From the NCBI GenBank assembly GCA_000507305.1, contig DF239660.1, positions 1,394 to 65,393 on the forward strand: DNA of 64,000 nucleotides, written 5' to 3'. The notes under the pieces were generated by a model that did no database searches, was not told the DNA's origin, and was given only the letters and a program-made list of their open reading frames with translations. This DNA comes from Breviolum minutum Mf 1.05b.01. Taxonomy: Eukaryota; Sar; Dinophyceae; Suessiales; Symbiodiniaceae. Of the stretch, positions 12,387 through 24,897 are shown in pieces. The position numbers and the translations under genes are program-made. Position 1 is the first letter of the stretch. Each line of letters begins with the position of its first letter.

Positions 12387-12660
12387 CTGGACGTAAAACC
12401 ACTCTTTTAATGTGTAATTGAAATGATGACACAATCCAATGTTCATCATTTTTGTAATTTCCATATATTCTTGTCATTTTTTCATTCTCTCACCATGGAG
12501 CCCCATCTGAATCTCTTCAAAACACCTCGAATGTCTATACTGTCACAGTCACCTCCAGTGAGTTGAAGAATGGTGAGGGTGCCTGTCACTCACAACCCAT
12601 TGCTCATGTCTTTTCAGGAGACAGGAAAATGTGACTCCAAAAAATCCTTCCAATTTCCCG

Positions 12661-12888
12661 CTATGAAAATTCTGGCAATGCAAACTCTGTCAGGACCAAA
12701 GCAAGAACAACAAACGGAACAAGCATAACACTGAAGTGAGGTGTCCCCAAGGTGCTGTCCATCATGGCGCCTCGTGAGCAGGGCAGCAATGCCACCAGCA
12801 GATCTTTCATCAATGATGCCCAAAGAACTTCTCCGTGCAACTCCTGTTGCATCATGCAAACCATGACCCCAAATGCTGCTGATGCTTC
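12661..12888 (-). CDS. Membrane-protein exon
   Basis: Starts AGTAG|G and reads EASAAFGVMVCMMQQELHGE, VLWASLMKDLLVALLPCSRG, then FSVMLVPFVVLALVLTEFAL before a TAG at 12661. The last part is a strong membrane helix. Either the gene ends here or a GC donor within the last codons joins it to 12386-12250. No family recognised. Confidence 0.45.
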   Translation of the reverse strand, partial: EASAAFGVMVCMMQQELHGEVLWASLMKDLLVALLPCSRGAMMDSTLGTPHFSVMLVPFVVLALVLTEFALPEFS

Positions 12889-14869
12889 CTACTCATCTGA
12901 AGCCAGCTTGAATGTGAATGAAAGCGCTACACAAATCTAAACATCTCGGGTTTTGGGGTTTCGGGACTCCCACTACTCAGGAATTCCTGCAAACACCGAT
13001 AGCAAAATCTTGACTCAATAGCTTGCAGCATCCGATCCACAACTGCCGAACTTTGGTTGCCAAGAACAGGACACTCTACATCTTATTACGACCTATATCA
13101 CTATTATATACTATTATCGTGTCAAGTTTCAATCACAGTGATGGTTCTTTTCTCACTAAAGTCTGAATGTTTGGTATACTTAGTTGGAATTAGCGTTCTC
13201 TGGGTAATGTGAAGCCGGATTAATAACCCCCTGATGCTCTTCAATTGGGGGGTCCTATTCTATTGGCAATTTCTTACTTTTCTGGGTACCCCTTAATTAA
13301 ACAAACAAGGGCTTGTTAATCTGCAGTTGACATTACATAGGCCACAATAGCCCTTAGAAATGGACACATCACAAGAAAAAAGACAACACATGCAGTTTCT
13401 GAAACTGCAACATCAGAAACAACACATCACTCGCAAATCTCTCAAAGGCTGACTCATGCTTCATGTCTGCATGGCTCACTAATGTGGCTTTTCTTCAACC
13501 AACCGAAGGATGGTTCGACGAGTGCAACGGGCTACAACGGTTGGTTGGATATCATCGGATATTGTCATGCCTCGGGGAGATGAGCTGTGAGATCTCGGAC
13601 GACCACTTCACCTGTCACGAATAGGACTGGAAGGTCTGTTGGGGAAGGAATGAACCATGAATGGACCATGAGTTTTAAGTCACTTTTTAAGGTTCACCAG
13701 TCAAAAACCGAAAATGAGAAGTGAAAGTCTCACTCGCACGTGGAATCAATTGAGATTTGCTTTTTAATTCCCAGATTCGTGATGAACAACTCGAGACGGA
13801 TCAAGAGTATCAGGGGAAACAGCTCTTGCTTCATCTGTGCTGTGCAATCAGGCCTGTATTGGTTGCACTAGTCATGGACATCAGCTTGATGGTCTTGTCC
13901 TTTCACACACTGGAAAAACCCAAATACATAGAATCCAAAAACTAAGTGTGGGCAAAACCGGCAAAACATACACAACAATCACCGCATCAGGATCGAGCAA
14001 GAAAAACGGCAAGGTTCCTCCAGTCGCAAAAGCACGAAGGGATCAGAAATGCTGCCACCCGACCTGCAGTCAGTGACATCTACCATAATCAACACTTCCA
14101 CCAAAAAATGAAGGGACTGACCTACCGAGTATGTGACGATAGATGCCAAATGGCAAATGTCGAAGGATTTATCTTTCCACTAAGCCCTCAACGCTATTGA
14201 CTTCGAAGGATATGGTACTGAAGGCGGAGCGGTACCTGTCCCAAAGGACTTTGGGACTTCTACTAACTATAAAACTGGGGAATGTAATTTCAGAATATGC
14301 TTTGCCACAATTTGGCATTGATGCTGTCTGCAAAATGGCTTGCAGTTGGATGATGATGTTCCCCACACTCGTGCCAGCATTTATTGAGAGGCTTGAGCAA
14401 GTCAAAAGATTTGGATATTGTGAGAAGCAATGATTCCATGTGATTCATTCCATCTGTTTCACCCAGATTTCGGTCTTGTCCAATCATTAAAGGATCTCCA
14501 CAGGTATCACAGTGCACCTCCTTCAGGAGTTGCTAGCATGAAGAACGCACTCTTCGGGGTCAGTTGTACCTATCAGAACATGTTTCTTGAAATCAAGTCT
14601 AAGCTGCCCATGGTCAGAAATTGAAGAAATTGTATGGGATTTGGTTTGCAGCTTAAGAGCTGTCTGTGTGTTCTACTTCGCAGGGCACCACAACTCTGCC
14701 ATCACAAATGCTTCCTGCAGAAATGGTGGAGAGGGAAGTCTCCAAACCACGCGATTGTGAGATCTCCTGGTCATGAACAACAATTGTGAGGAAAAAAGGT
14801 GGACTCTCAAAGATTCTTAGCTCAATTCATCACAATCTCCTCAATCTCTTCCGTGGTTTCCAAAAGCAT
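12889..14869. other. No gene assigned
   Basis: AT-rich with short open frames on both strands and no convincing AG|G exon. 13080-13330 is especially AT-rich and contains a run of direct TAT repeats. Confidence 0.35.
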
Positions 14870-17194
14870 ACCTCATTTCAGACAACAATTTTAGAGTGCA
14901 TGGCAACATGCGGCGACATGGCACCCTCATCTCCCATCTCCAAGGCACTTCGCTTCGCCGAGGAGATGAGAACGAAACGGTGCGGTGGAGCTGTCGCCTG
15001 AACGATCAAAGGCAGCTGCTCTTCGTCTCTTTTGATGCCATGTGAGGGTTTTTTATTCATGTAGTAATGTAATTCTATTTTGTAAACAGTACAGTAGATG
15101 TAGTAGAAAGAAGTGAAGAATTCTCCAGAGTGTGAAATTTCCAAAAAAACCGAGGAACTATCTGAGGTACAAACAGGTACAAACAAGAATCATTGCAAAA
15201 TGCAAATTTGGACTGTTCAATCCGCTGCAGCCTCCACCGGTTTCTTCTGCTTTGGCTGCCCCTTGGCATTTTGAAAATAGTGACATCCCATGTGAAATCC
15301 CATATGAATTCCTATGTGAAACTGTGAAACCCCAGGGTGTTTTTCTTCATTGCGTGATTATGTGCCTGTATCACTGGATCCTCTGCTTGTCGCAACGTCC
15401 AAACCTGAGGGCTTCAACTCCGACTTGGAGCAACGACTCTGTCAATCTCTCAATCTGAGTTGGAGAACTGCAGAAAACGTGGAGCCTTTTGGAAGGTCAA
15501 ATTCAACCTGTTCCTGCAACGCATCGTAATACTAGTTGATGAATGCAATCACCATAGAACCATATATAAACTGACCTTTACTTCCCATGTATTGCAAGAG
15601 AACAAGCATGACATAGCGAAACAGGCATGGATACACATGATACATCAACCATTCTAAACTTCTTCTTTTGAGAAAACACAACACATATCACCATATTAAG
15701 AGGCTATTGAGACGGACTCAATACTCGGTACACTGTGAGATCATTTGCACCTCCAGTGGCACGGCTCGCTGCATGATCTGCAAGAATCCTTTGGTATCAG
15801 TTCCTCGGACCGAAAGTGGCACCTAAAACCCTGAAGTGAATCCCTTTGCGAAAAATGTGAGATATTCACAGTATATTTACACAATTTTACTTGAATCACA
15901 TTTACATTACATTGAAAATAGGACTGAAGAAAGAACATAAGAACATTTTCATATTTCCCACAATATTGAACACTGACTTCTACTTGATGCTGATGTAAAA
16001 GGAAAACCATATACAGTAGAGCTTCACGAAAAGAAGTGCCGCTTCAGATTCTGCAAACACAACTCTTGACACCACCATTTCTGGAATCTTCAAGCTGAAC
16101 TCGTTTTTTGTTGGAAAAACACATGAACAATTCGACTCGTTGGAAAACTGAAAGGACTTCGACTGTGAGTCGCTGACCGCCACAGGCAATGAAACGCTGC
16201 GTTCCAAGGCCACCTCCAAACATCCCAAAGGAATTCAGTGAGCAAAGCTTAAAAAAGTTTATGTTTATTTTTCAAAAAAACAAATCAACAAAAATATGTA
16301 TGTTTGTTTCACTTCTTTTCAGGAATGGGCTTTGGCTTTCTTCGCCACGATCACTGCACCAAAGCTGCATGCACCTTACAATGAGGCAATGGCATCCTTT
16401 TCAACCAACTGTGAAATCACTTGACAAACAAACTATGATTGATTGAAGATTCAAAGAGTTTGACATATATGTCTCGAACTACCCAACATCTGGGTTGATT
16501 AACAATTCTTTGCAGCGATCTCGCTATATCGATGGAACTTCTCTGGACTTTCCAGTCCCAGAAATGTAACTGGATAGCTGAAATGAACAAAAAACATACA
16601 ATGTGAGGACCCTATTCCGGCAGGGCCCTGCCAAATCCCAAAGACTTGTATCTGTCAAAAGGATTACAACGAGGCAATTGCTTGAACTCATGTCGTTGCA
16701 TCATTTCTGGGATGCAACATGACCCCTTTGGTTTCTCCAAGCATGGATTCTGCCAGAGAATCACCGATGAAAACCGGTTAGGTGCCGGACTGCAAGGGTC
16801 CCAAGGAAGGCATCTCGTCAATGACTTCGAAGGTATACGAACCTCAGCAGCTTCAACAATTTGACCGAAACATGGTGACGCTTTTGACAAGATCACCGAG
16901 ACTGCGACGAATGAAGCGAAAGGTGTCACCTTGGAAAGATCAAAACGATTAAATCGGTTATCTACCTCACATAATTTGCCATGACTTATCCAAGCTGGAT
17001 ATGTCTATCATTGTATCATTTGAATGCTGTAGATTTTCACCATATCACCTTGTAGATATCATCTTGCAATCACCAATGCTGTCAATTGAATCCAGAAATT
17101 CGGAAAAAGTCTGTCAAAAGCGTCTGTGGCTGCCCCGCGAAGCGTTTCGTGAGTATCCATCAGCTCCTGGAGTCCAAGTTGGACGAAGGATATC
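14870..17194 (-). CDS. Unknown multi-exon gene
   Basis: Exons in order: 17194-17068 (TTTTTTCAG|G; FVQLGLQELMDTHETLRGAA then TDAFDRLFPNFWIQLTAL; GC donor GCAAG), 16929-16843 (VTPFASFVAVSVILSKASPC; GT donor after EAAE), 16213-16015 (VALERSVSLPVAVSDSQSKS ... ESEAALLFVKLY; GTATAT donor), 15822-15751 (TTTTAG|G; VPLSVRGTDTKGFLQIMQRA; phase 0 to 0; GTGCAA donor) and 14997-about 14870 (PHRFVLISSAKRSALEMGDE). Each has an AG|G acceptor and an uninterrupted frame, but I did not check every phase junction, and exons between them may be missing. The product is mainly helical in appearance. No family recognised. Confidence 0.5.
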
Positions 17195-18151
17195 CTGAAA
17201 AAACCTCCATCCTTTGATTCGTTGAGAATATGGATTTATGAATTTCAACTTCTTGGATCAAGACTTTCTGAAACATATTTTGGACACAAAGCTCTTGAAA
17301 ATCTCAACTCTTGATGGATTTTGGTCAGTTTTTTGTTGCACTTCAATTCTTCTGAACCCAAAAAACGATTGAATATGATTGAATCACTTGTTATGCATCG
17401 ATTCTGATCATGTCGTGGTTTCTGGATCTCTTCAGCCTTGAGCTTCTCCGTTGGCTTCAAAGGAATTTCACCTTGGTTTCTTACAGCAAATCTTTTGGAC
17501 AAAACGTGAGACTTTCCGGATGCTTGTTGTCAGTTTCAACACAAGCTTGCATCATTTTGATGAATTGCTACAAGTACCAGGCTATGTGTTATTGATGTTG
17601 TAGTCCTTGTTGGTGTGTGGCTGTTGTTTGGATGACATCCTGACTTTCTCGTCATAATATCGTCATAATACAACTTCCACTGGCGTCTTTTTGTCGAAGT
17701 CCACTCCAGTGTGGCATCTTGGCGTCACGGAGATATGGTCGATGTCTGATAATACAGAATACATTTCATACTTTTGAAATTCCAGACCCTCAAATAACAT
17801 ACAGCTCACACAACCATAAAATCATCAGGATGTTTTAGGATCATTCAGGTACATTGAGTCATATCAGCTTTTGGATGTCAAGTTAACTAGACTTATCTCA
17901 CTGCCTGTTGCTCCAATTCATTAATAGTTTTACACTTATACATCACGCACGACCTTACAAATCAACTCCTCAGTTTTGCACCTGGCTCATGCAGGCGCAT
18001 TCGCTTCAATGGCTGCCTCAAGTTTCCATCAAAACGATGGTTGTGAAATGACAACATGTTGACAAAAGAAGTCATGACATGTGAACATATTTGAACAGTG
18101 TTAAGGAATGTTAAGGAGTTGGTATTGGTAAGTCCTTTCCAAAGGAAGGTT

Positions 18152-19777
18152 TCATAGCTTCATGAGTGGCATGTGATCACACAAGACTGTGCCGAACCAG
18201 AAATCTAAGATATCAGCAAAACTCCAGGAAGTTTCTTCTTGGACATCTGCGCCTGAGAGAATTCCAACATCTCAAGCATTTGCCCACCACGCCACAAATC
18301 TTTTCAACAAAAATGTGTGACTACCGACCTCCAAAGCAAAATATCGGCAAGCTTCAAAAAAGCTCAGGCATGGACACGTAAGAGACTTACAGCTCCAATG
18401 GTGTCAACCAAACAAACAAAGTCTTCACCTGAGTTGCAAGTTCTTCCTGCAGCCACACGAAACAACGGAACACCAAGTGCGACTTTAATGTGACTGTTGA
18501 AAAGTGCAGACCTCTGGATGTCTTTGAATCTGTTCTGTGAACTAAAAAGATATCAAAGAAAGTGAAGTTGGCGGACAAAAAATCCGATTTTCATCTCTGG
18601 CAACTAAGATAGCGGCCGCGGCTGCAGCAAAGACTCCATGCGGGCATATGCTGGCGGGCAGATAAGACTTGGACATCGAAAACATCTTGAAACCACCCGC
18701 AAATCCTAAACCTAAGTAAAAAATCCTACAAATCTACAGGATTCACACATTTTTGGATAGACGGGCTCACAGCTGTCCAAAAACATTTTTCATATCCAGG
18801 ATCCACCTGTCCCGGAGAAGTCCAGACGATGTCTGTGACCGCATCTCTGCCCGTCAGAACCAGGTGGGCCAAGTAAAGACCTTTGACCATGGCAAACGTG
18901 GCAGCTTTTCTGATTTGATGCATCTTGATTCTGCTAAAAGTCTGTTCTAGTGCACTACCACTATCGGCAGCACCTTTCTTCAGCTAAGTGTAGTACGACC
19001 AGTTGGATGAACGGAAAACAGGATCACCTGAACCATGTAAATGGGGTGTCTGCGCCGAGAAACCAATAAGAAACAAATGGAGGATAACAAAGGATGACAA
19101 AACAATAGATGTAAAAATGGGAAAACGTGGTTTGGCAAGAATCATTGAGATTTGCCGACTTTGCCACCAAGTTGCAGTGGGTGAAAGCACCACCTGTGAA
19201 GGGAAATTGAGCCCAGGTCTGGGGTTTCTCTTCGTTGGTCAAATCACCAAACATAAGAACCACTTATGCTGCACCAAAAAGCATACTCACACGGACTTGG
19301 AGGGGCAGTTCTTGTGGATGGGCTATGTTGGAGCTTTCATGCTTGACCATGACTAGAACCCTATCAGCTTTCTCTCAAATCTCACACTCTCAGCTGCAGG
19401 CTGCATTGCAATCGGAAAGAAGAATGTCTAACCTAAGATCCAACATGATCTTCCATGTCCAAGGATTGAATCTTGGAAAGCTTCCGCAGAAATGAACCAC
19501 TACACAGCCATTTGCAACTCCATCATACTTGCAAGGGTGGAGCTCCAAGTGCCTGTTATTTTTCTAAATCGGCAACGCCTGGTTCTTCCAATCTATCTTG
19601 CAATCTAGTAACTTGCTCTCATTGCGCATGGACGACATCCTCGGCACAATCGAGGACTTCACTGACATCCTCAGGTTTGACATGATGGATGAGTTCTTGC
19701 TGTTCATTTTGAGGCCTCGACTTGTCCTTCCGATCCGCTGCATCCTTTCCTTCTTCCATGCCGGCCAGATTCAAAGC
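18152..19777 (-). CDS. Unknown multi-exon gene
   Basis: Exon 19777-about 19626 starts TTTCAG|G and reads ALNLAGMEEGKDAADRKDKS, then HHVKPEDVSEVLDCAED. Exon 19360-19293 reads VLVMVKHESSNIAHPQELPL and ends at GTGTGAG. A segment about 19244-19150 reads VLMFGDLTNEEKPQTWAQFP. Exon 18920-18726 reads KGLYLAHLVLTGRDAVTDIV. Exon 18511-18391 (phase-2 entry) reads SALFNSHIKVALGVPLFRVA and ends at a canonical GTAAGT donor. A last exon, 18252-18152, reads ADVQEETSWSFADILDFWFG and stops at TGA. Some junction phases do not match, so boundaries are approximate. No family recognised; the gene could be two. Confidence 0.5.
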
Positions 19778-19859
19778 CTGAAATGTAGAAACTGCAGGAT
19801 TTTTGAATTGAAAAGGCCTTACAAAAAGAGGCCCTACAAATCACTGCAGTTTTGACTCC

Positions 19860-20839
19860 GACATCTTTTGCGGCTAACAACTGTGTGTCGACGGCCTGGC
19901 TGATGGAGGCGCCGTGCTCCTCTCAGTGACAAGCTGCAAGTGAAAACACCCAACACGTTGAAACACGCATCTCATGTCTCATGCAACTCACACCTTACAC
20001 TGGATGGGAAAGGGAGGTAAAACTAGTGAATCTATGCAGATCTTTTTCGATGAAATTCAGAAATCCAGTGGTTAGGATGAACATCACGCTGTTGGAAAAA
20101 AAACGATGTTCACAAAAATTAACATCTTCGCGTCCTTCAGGTACATCACTGAATTAGGCGAGATTGAAACCACTCCTTGGATCGGCTGGACTGATATGGT
20201 CGGAACTGAAATGATAAAATGATGCTGCCATCCCAAAGAAGCTTATTAAGAAAGCAAAATTGAAAAGAAAATGGGCCTGGATCTTTGGTTAAATCGTACT
20301 ACATGAAACAGAGTTGTCCTAGCCTTCAGTATCTCGCAACGAGTTCATGGTGCTAGTGCTTGTTACACATTCCAAGAAGCACCAAGACTATCAGGAAACC
20401 ACTAACAACTCGTCTACCGAGTCTACCCGACAAGCTGGTCTGAAATCCAGGTCTCCACTGATGGGCGGAGGCATTGCAACTATTCGGAAGGCATCGTCAG
20501 GCAAACCATGGGAGGCCTAGGTCACAAACATCTCAATGTGCAAGGTGCAAACAAAGAACTGGTGGCAGTGATCTATATTCTCTCTTGACAGTATTTGGAT
20601 ATTTTTCTGTCTCTGAGAAAGAAAACATGTAGAACCCTGTAATATGCTTGTGAGCAGAATTGACTAAAACACACATATTATATTCTATATGTCTACTAAA
20701 ACAAGAGCAACACATTTTCCATTTTCTAGACAAAACTTTGAACCTTTTTGTTTTCTTCGACCATAGAATCAGGTCCAGAATTAATCCATAGGCCCTTGAA
20801 ATGGTGGGCAACTTGTTACGAGGGAACTCAGATGCTGAC
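19860..20839. other. No gene assigned
   Basis: AT-rich spacer with scattered short frames on both strands. I see no supported exon or repeat. Confidence 0.35.
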
Positions 20840-22829
20840 CCAAATCAAGCGCACAGCCCGCTGGACCGTGTCGAGGACAAAGATCAGAACTGAACTTTCC
20901 TGGCGAACAAGGAATATTTTCGAATGCCTCCGTGAGCGTGTGCCTAAACTCTTGGCGAATTCTGACTTCCACAATGTGACACATTCTTACCCAATGAACA
21001 TCTATTGCCATTGCCAAGAACATCCACAATCTCCTGCTTGACAGTTTGGCATTTTCCTCAAGCCTTTTCACAGTTCCTCATGAATATGTACTTCCATATA
21101 TGAAGTGTCATGCCAGCGTTCATCATAAGCTAAATGTTGATTCTGTGTCACAGTCTTGGAGAACTGCATCCATTGCCATCCCACATCCTCACCTGGCTAC
21201 TCTCACTGATGCAACCACCCCAACTAGGCTTGGCCTTCCAGGAGCCGACGTTTCAGGTGCATTGGGAACTCGATGGAATGATGCAACAACCGCACTAGAA
21301 TTTTGAATGAAACATCCAATGATTCCGTGTTGATGAATACCATTTTCTTGATTGAAACTTTCCATGACTTTTGGTTCACATTGCGGGATAATACCTTGCT
21401 GGACTGGATACAATTTCCCGGTATAGCTGCAAGTGGTGTATAGGTGTACCGGAGAAACACATCTGCTGACCTGTTCAGAAACCGACTCTGCACTGCCTGA
21501 CCCAAGCAAGCCATAGTTGGTTGATGATAACCTGACACACGAAACGCTCGTTTCCAACAACTCGTTCGAAAGAAAAACACGTCCGGGTCTTTCTTTTGGC
21601 TGCGTGCAAACTGTGACCAAATTCCACATGAATGCTTCTGACCTCCAAGGAAGGCCACATCTTGTACCTTCACAACTATCTCTGATGAGTTGATACAACA
21701 ATTCGTTTAGTTAGGAACTTTGAGATTCCATTTATTTCAATCAAAATCTTCGGAGATCTTCGGAGATTCCATGAACTCGAAATCAATCCCCGTGCATCTC
21801 AAACTCCGAAACGATTGCAGTGGTGAAGTCATGGAGACTGAGGTGGTTACATGGTGAAGTCGCAGCTGTGACCAAGCCTGAATCACTTGGTTAGGGAGGA
21901 ACCATGGTGGAACATAGGAATCTCAAAAGAGCTTCAACAAAAAACACGGAACCACAGGAATTTGAGACCTGGAAGTTTATTGCAGTCAAATCCTTTTTCA
22001 CAGAGAAAGAATTTGGAAAAAAACATTATAGGTTTGTTGGTTTCTTGCCTCAAACAACTTTTACAGAAATGGCAATGTTAACACGTCTGAACTAAGTTGC
22101 CTCAACAAATCTTGAGACTTGTCCCCTCAAGTCTCGATTGTAGATCGTTTAGATCATGCAGAAACACTGCTTTCACGTTTCACACTGTGAATTTCCATCA
22201 GCTCTTGAGAGCCTGAATGTTAAACGGGGCTCGTAGGCCAGATTGGTCATCCTGCAGTCACAGATGTGCCCCATCCGCTAGTGATCACGTGCCAGGCGGC
22301 TTTGATGTGAAAATGAGAACCCAAATGCGCAAATCTGCAGAAAAAATGACCAAAGGGCAATTAGCATTGGAGGAAGTCAATGCCAGGGGTGAAAGCAGGC
22401 AAGGTCACATCACCTATCTGTTCAGTATGCGTTTAGGGCACAGGGTTGGCACCTTGGAATCATTCCGAACAATGCTATCCAGTATGGGACTAGTGTGCGT
22501 TTGGGAATTTTTGGAACTGTCAACCAGCATGCGCTCATTGGTTAAACATATTTCTGTAATTCTGTAGCAAAGCGCTTGCTTTCACTTGTTGTAGCTGCTC
22601 TGGGTAAGGAAGCACTTTACCACGAAAACTTTGAGTGCGTGCAAAAAGTATCGAAGAATCCTCTCCTGGTGGTACGACACTTGTAAAATCACTGCACAAA
22701 CTAGCGTGTTGCTGGATGCCGTTGTCGCTTTACTTTTTCTTATGCTCGCCCTGGAAAACAGCTCTGCGCCGAAATCACGAGTTGCTCGGTCCTGTTGCAA
22801 CGTACCCACTTGGGCACTGGTCTCTCGAC
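20840..22829 (-). CDS. Unknown multi-exon gene
   Basis: Exon 22829-22621 (209 nt; GTCCCAG|G) reads RETSAQVGTLQQDRATRDFG then VCAVILQVSYHQERILRYFL; donor GTAAAG. Exon 21667-21395 (273 nt, 91 codons, phase 0 to 0; GTGAAG|G start, GTATTA donor) reads VQDVAFLGGQKHSCGIWSQF ... YTPLAAIPGNCIQSSK and has several cysteines. A segment 21296-21192 reads SFHRVPNAPETSAPGRP. Exon 21033-20991 (43 nt) reads EIVDVLGNGNRCSL with a GTAAGA donor. Exon 20899-20840 (20 codons) reads ESSVLIFVLDTVQRAVRLIW with a GTCAGC donor. The short exons and AG|G starts are typical here. Whether this is one gene is uncertain. Confidence 0.5.
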
Positions 22830-24897
22830 CTGGGACAAAAGTGAAGAAAATGCGGATTTCAGAAGTGATTTGGATGTTGATTTTTAGAGGGTAAAGGTCC
22901 CTGGCGCAACGTGAAGCCTTTGCTCGTTGGAAACACCACCAATCGATCTGGCAATGCGTGCGCCAACAAACCTGGGAGGTTTGTCTCCATGCGCCAAAGA
23001 GCCATGAAACTGCAATTTCGGCATTCAACACGTTTCGAAACCAACAGAAACATTCAAATCATGGCAAGATGTTTGCATGGCAAAGTAGTTAAGGGATTGC
23101 TGAGCCGATGACATCGTTGCTCTGGATCTACCACAATCTTGGCTTGGAAACCTTCTGGCAACGGAGGTTCCTAAGTTGATCCAAAGTTCTCCAAGGGAAA
23201 GCAGAAAATTTCACCTATAGCATTGGCTCAGCTCATGACAGTTGAGGAAATGAGGACGTGTTGGCCACAGGTCACAATACTACCCAGCTCCTACGAATCA
23301 AGAGACACCAATGACTTGAATCTCGAAAAAACATCGCTGAAGATCTCAAGTTGAACACATGTCTGACATTCCTATTGTTTTTTGTTTCAATCTCTCCGAT
23401 ACACACCTTGCAAGTTTGTTAGAGAAAAATGGTTCAACGTGACCTGGATGGGGGTCGAACCTGGTCATATCGCAACACCACCAAATAGCGAGCCCGACGG
23501 AAGAGGAGAACCAAATGATCTGATGCACCTGCGCAGAATATTGGAACCAGCCACGCTCATAGAAGATTTTCCATTGAATCTCAAGTTCGCAAATCATGAC
23601 CTGCGTTGACCAACTCAACTTAGGAAAATAAGTCTGAACTCCGAATGAGTATATGCTATGTCAAGTTCCAAATCTCGACCAATTTGAACATTTTGGCTCC
23701 GTCACATTTCACCACCAGCCTCCTACCGGGCGAAAGGAAGCTAATGCCTCGCAACGACCTGAGAGGTGATGTCCCAAAGCGAAGCTCAACCTGCGGCTTG
23801 ACGCCGATCGAACTAGTGGCTTAAGAAAGAAATGACGAACAGCATACTATTCTGCCAAAGCAAAGTGTTTTAGTTTGAAGTGATTGAAGTGTTGGCAGTT
23901 CTCCAATACTCAGGCCTATTTAGTCGACGATGTAGGTGATAGATCTCTAAGCGATCTCCACGAATCAACACCTCAGAAATGTGAGGTCTTTCTACCACAT
24001 CTACGACATGTCAAGTTTTCACAACCAGTCTTTACTATTTACTGAGCATTTACACCAAATCGTTGACATCGGAGCCGGTAAAGGAAGCAAAGATGCTGCC
24101 TTAGCACTTCAAAGTCTTTGCCTGCAGGATGCTTTGGGCATACTGCGTGACATACTGCACGGTGCTTTCCGTTGAGAACAAGACGATCCACCAAAGCTGT
24201 GGGCGCCAGCTGCTGAAATACCGCAAAGCTCATGGCATCTACTTTGCATTCTGCGAGAAATTCAATTTGAACATCTGGAAACTGAGATGGCTAGGATTTC
24301 ACCGATGATTACAAGCTGACATTCCTGACATGTTAAACTGTTAAACCACTACGTGGCATTGTGAGCAAGTGATCAATTAGTGGAGTCTAGGCTGTTGCAA
24401 ACCTCTCAAGATTTGCAGTGTTTTCGAAAAAGAGTTTGAATTCACCTCCTACCACAACTACCATAAATGCAGCACTCTTTTGGCTTCATTTCGCTATGAT
24501 TCAACCCTCTTTGAACCACAAATCAAATCAGAGTTGGCGGGCAAATCAAACCTCACAAACAAAGAAGCATGAACAGCATACCTAGCAATTCAGTCAAGTT
24601 CGGCCCATGACCACTTGAAATCACAACAAAGGATTTATTCCAAGAACACAGGCACTTTTCTGCTCAAAGGGCAGCTTTCTTCATGCGGCCACTGTTGTCA
24701 GGGAGCAAGGCCTCATCCACCTGCAAATCACTTGGCAACAAAAATGGAGTACTGAGTTCATGTCAAGCAAGTGGCGAAGCATTTTCCACTGGGTTCCGTA
24801 CCGATGTCCAGTGGCCAGGATTTTGACTCGGTTCAAGGTGAAAGTTTCAAGTTATCAAACTTATCACAAGATGAATCACTTGCCGAAGGTCAATTCC
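22830..24897. other. One further candidate exon, otherwise unassigned
   Basis: On the minus strand near 22978-22900, after CTCCCAG|G, a frame reads FVGARIARSIGGVSNEQRLH and may be the exon before 22829-22621. Near 24060-24180 both strands are open (plus: IVDIGAGKGSKDAALALQSL; minus: AGKDFEVLRQHLCFLYRLRC), so neither is called. Confidence 0.35.

Noticed and set aside
23440..23470. tRNA-like GGTTCGACCCC (minus strand)
   Set aside because: It looks like a T-loop, but the flanks do not form a T-stem, acceptor stem or anticodon arm.
23689..23700. CATTTTGGCTC match to the dinoflagellate spliced leader
   Set aside because: Only 11 bases match and there is no downstream gene start; expected by chance at about this frequency. 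The TTTTGGCTCAA match on the minus strand near 38890 was rejected for the same reason.
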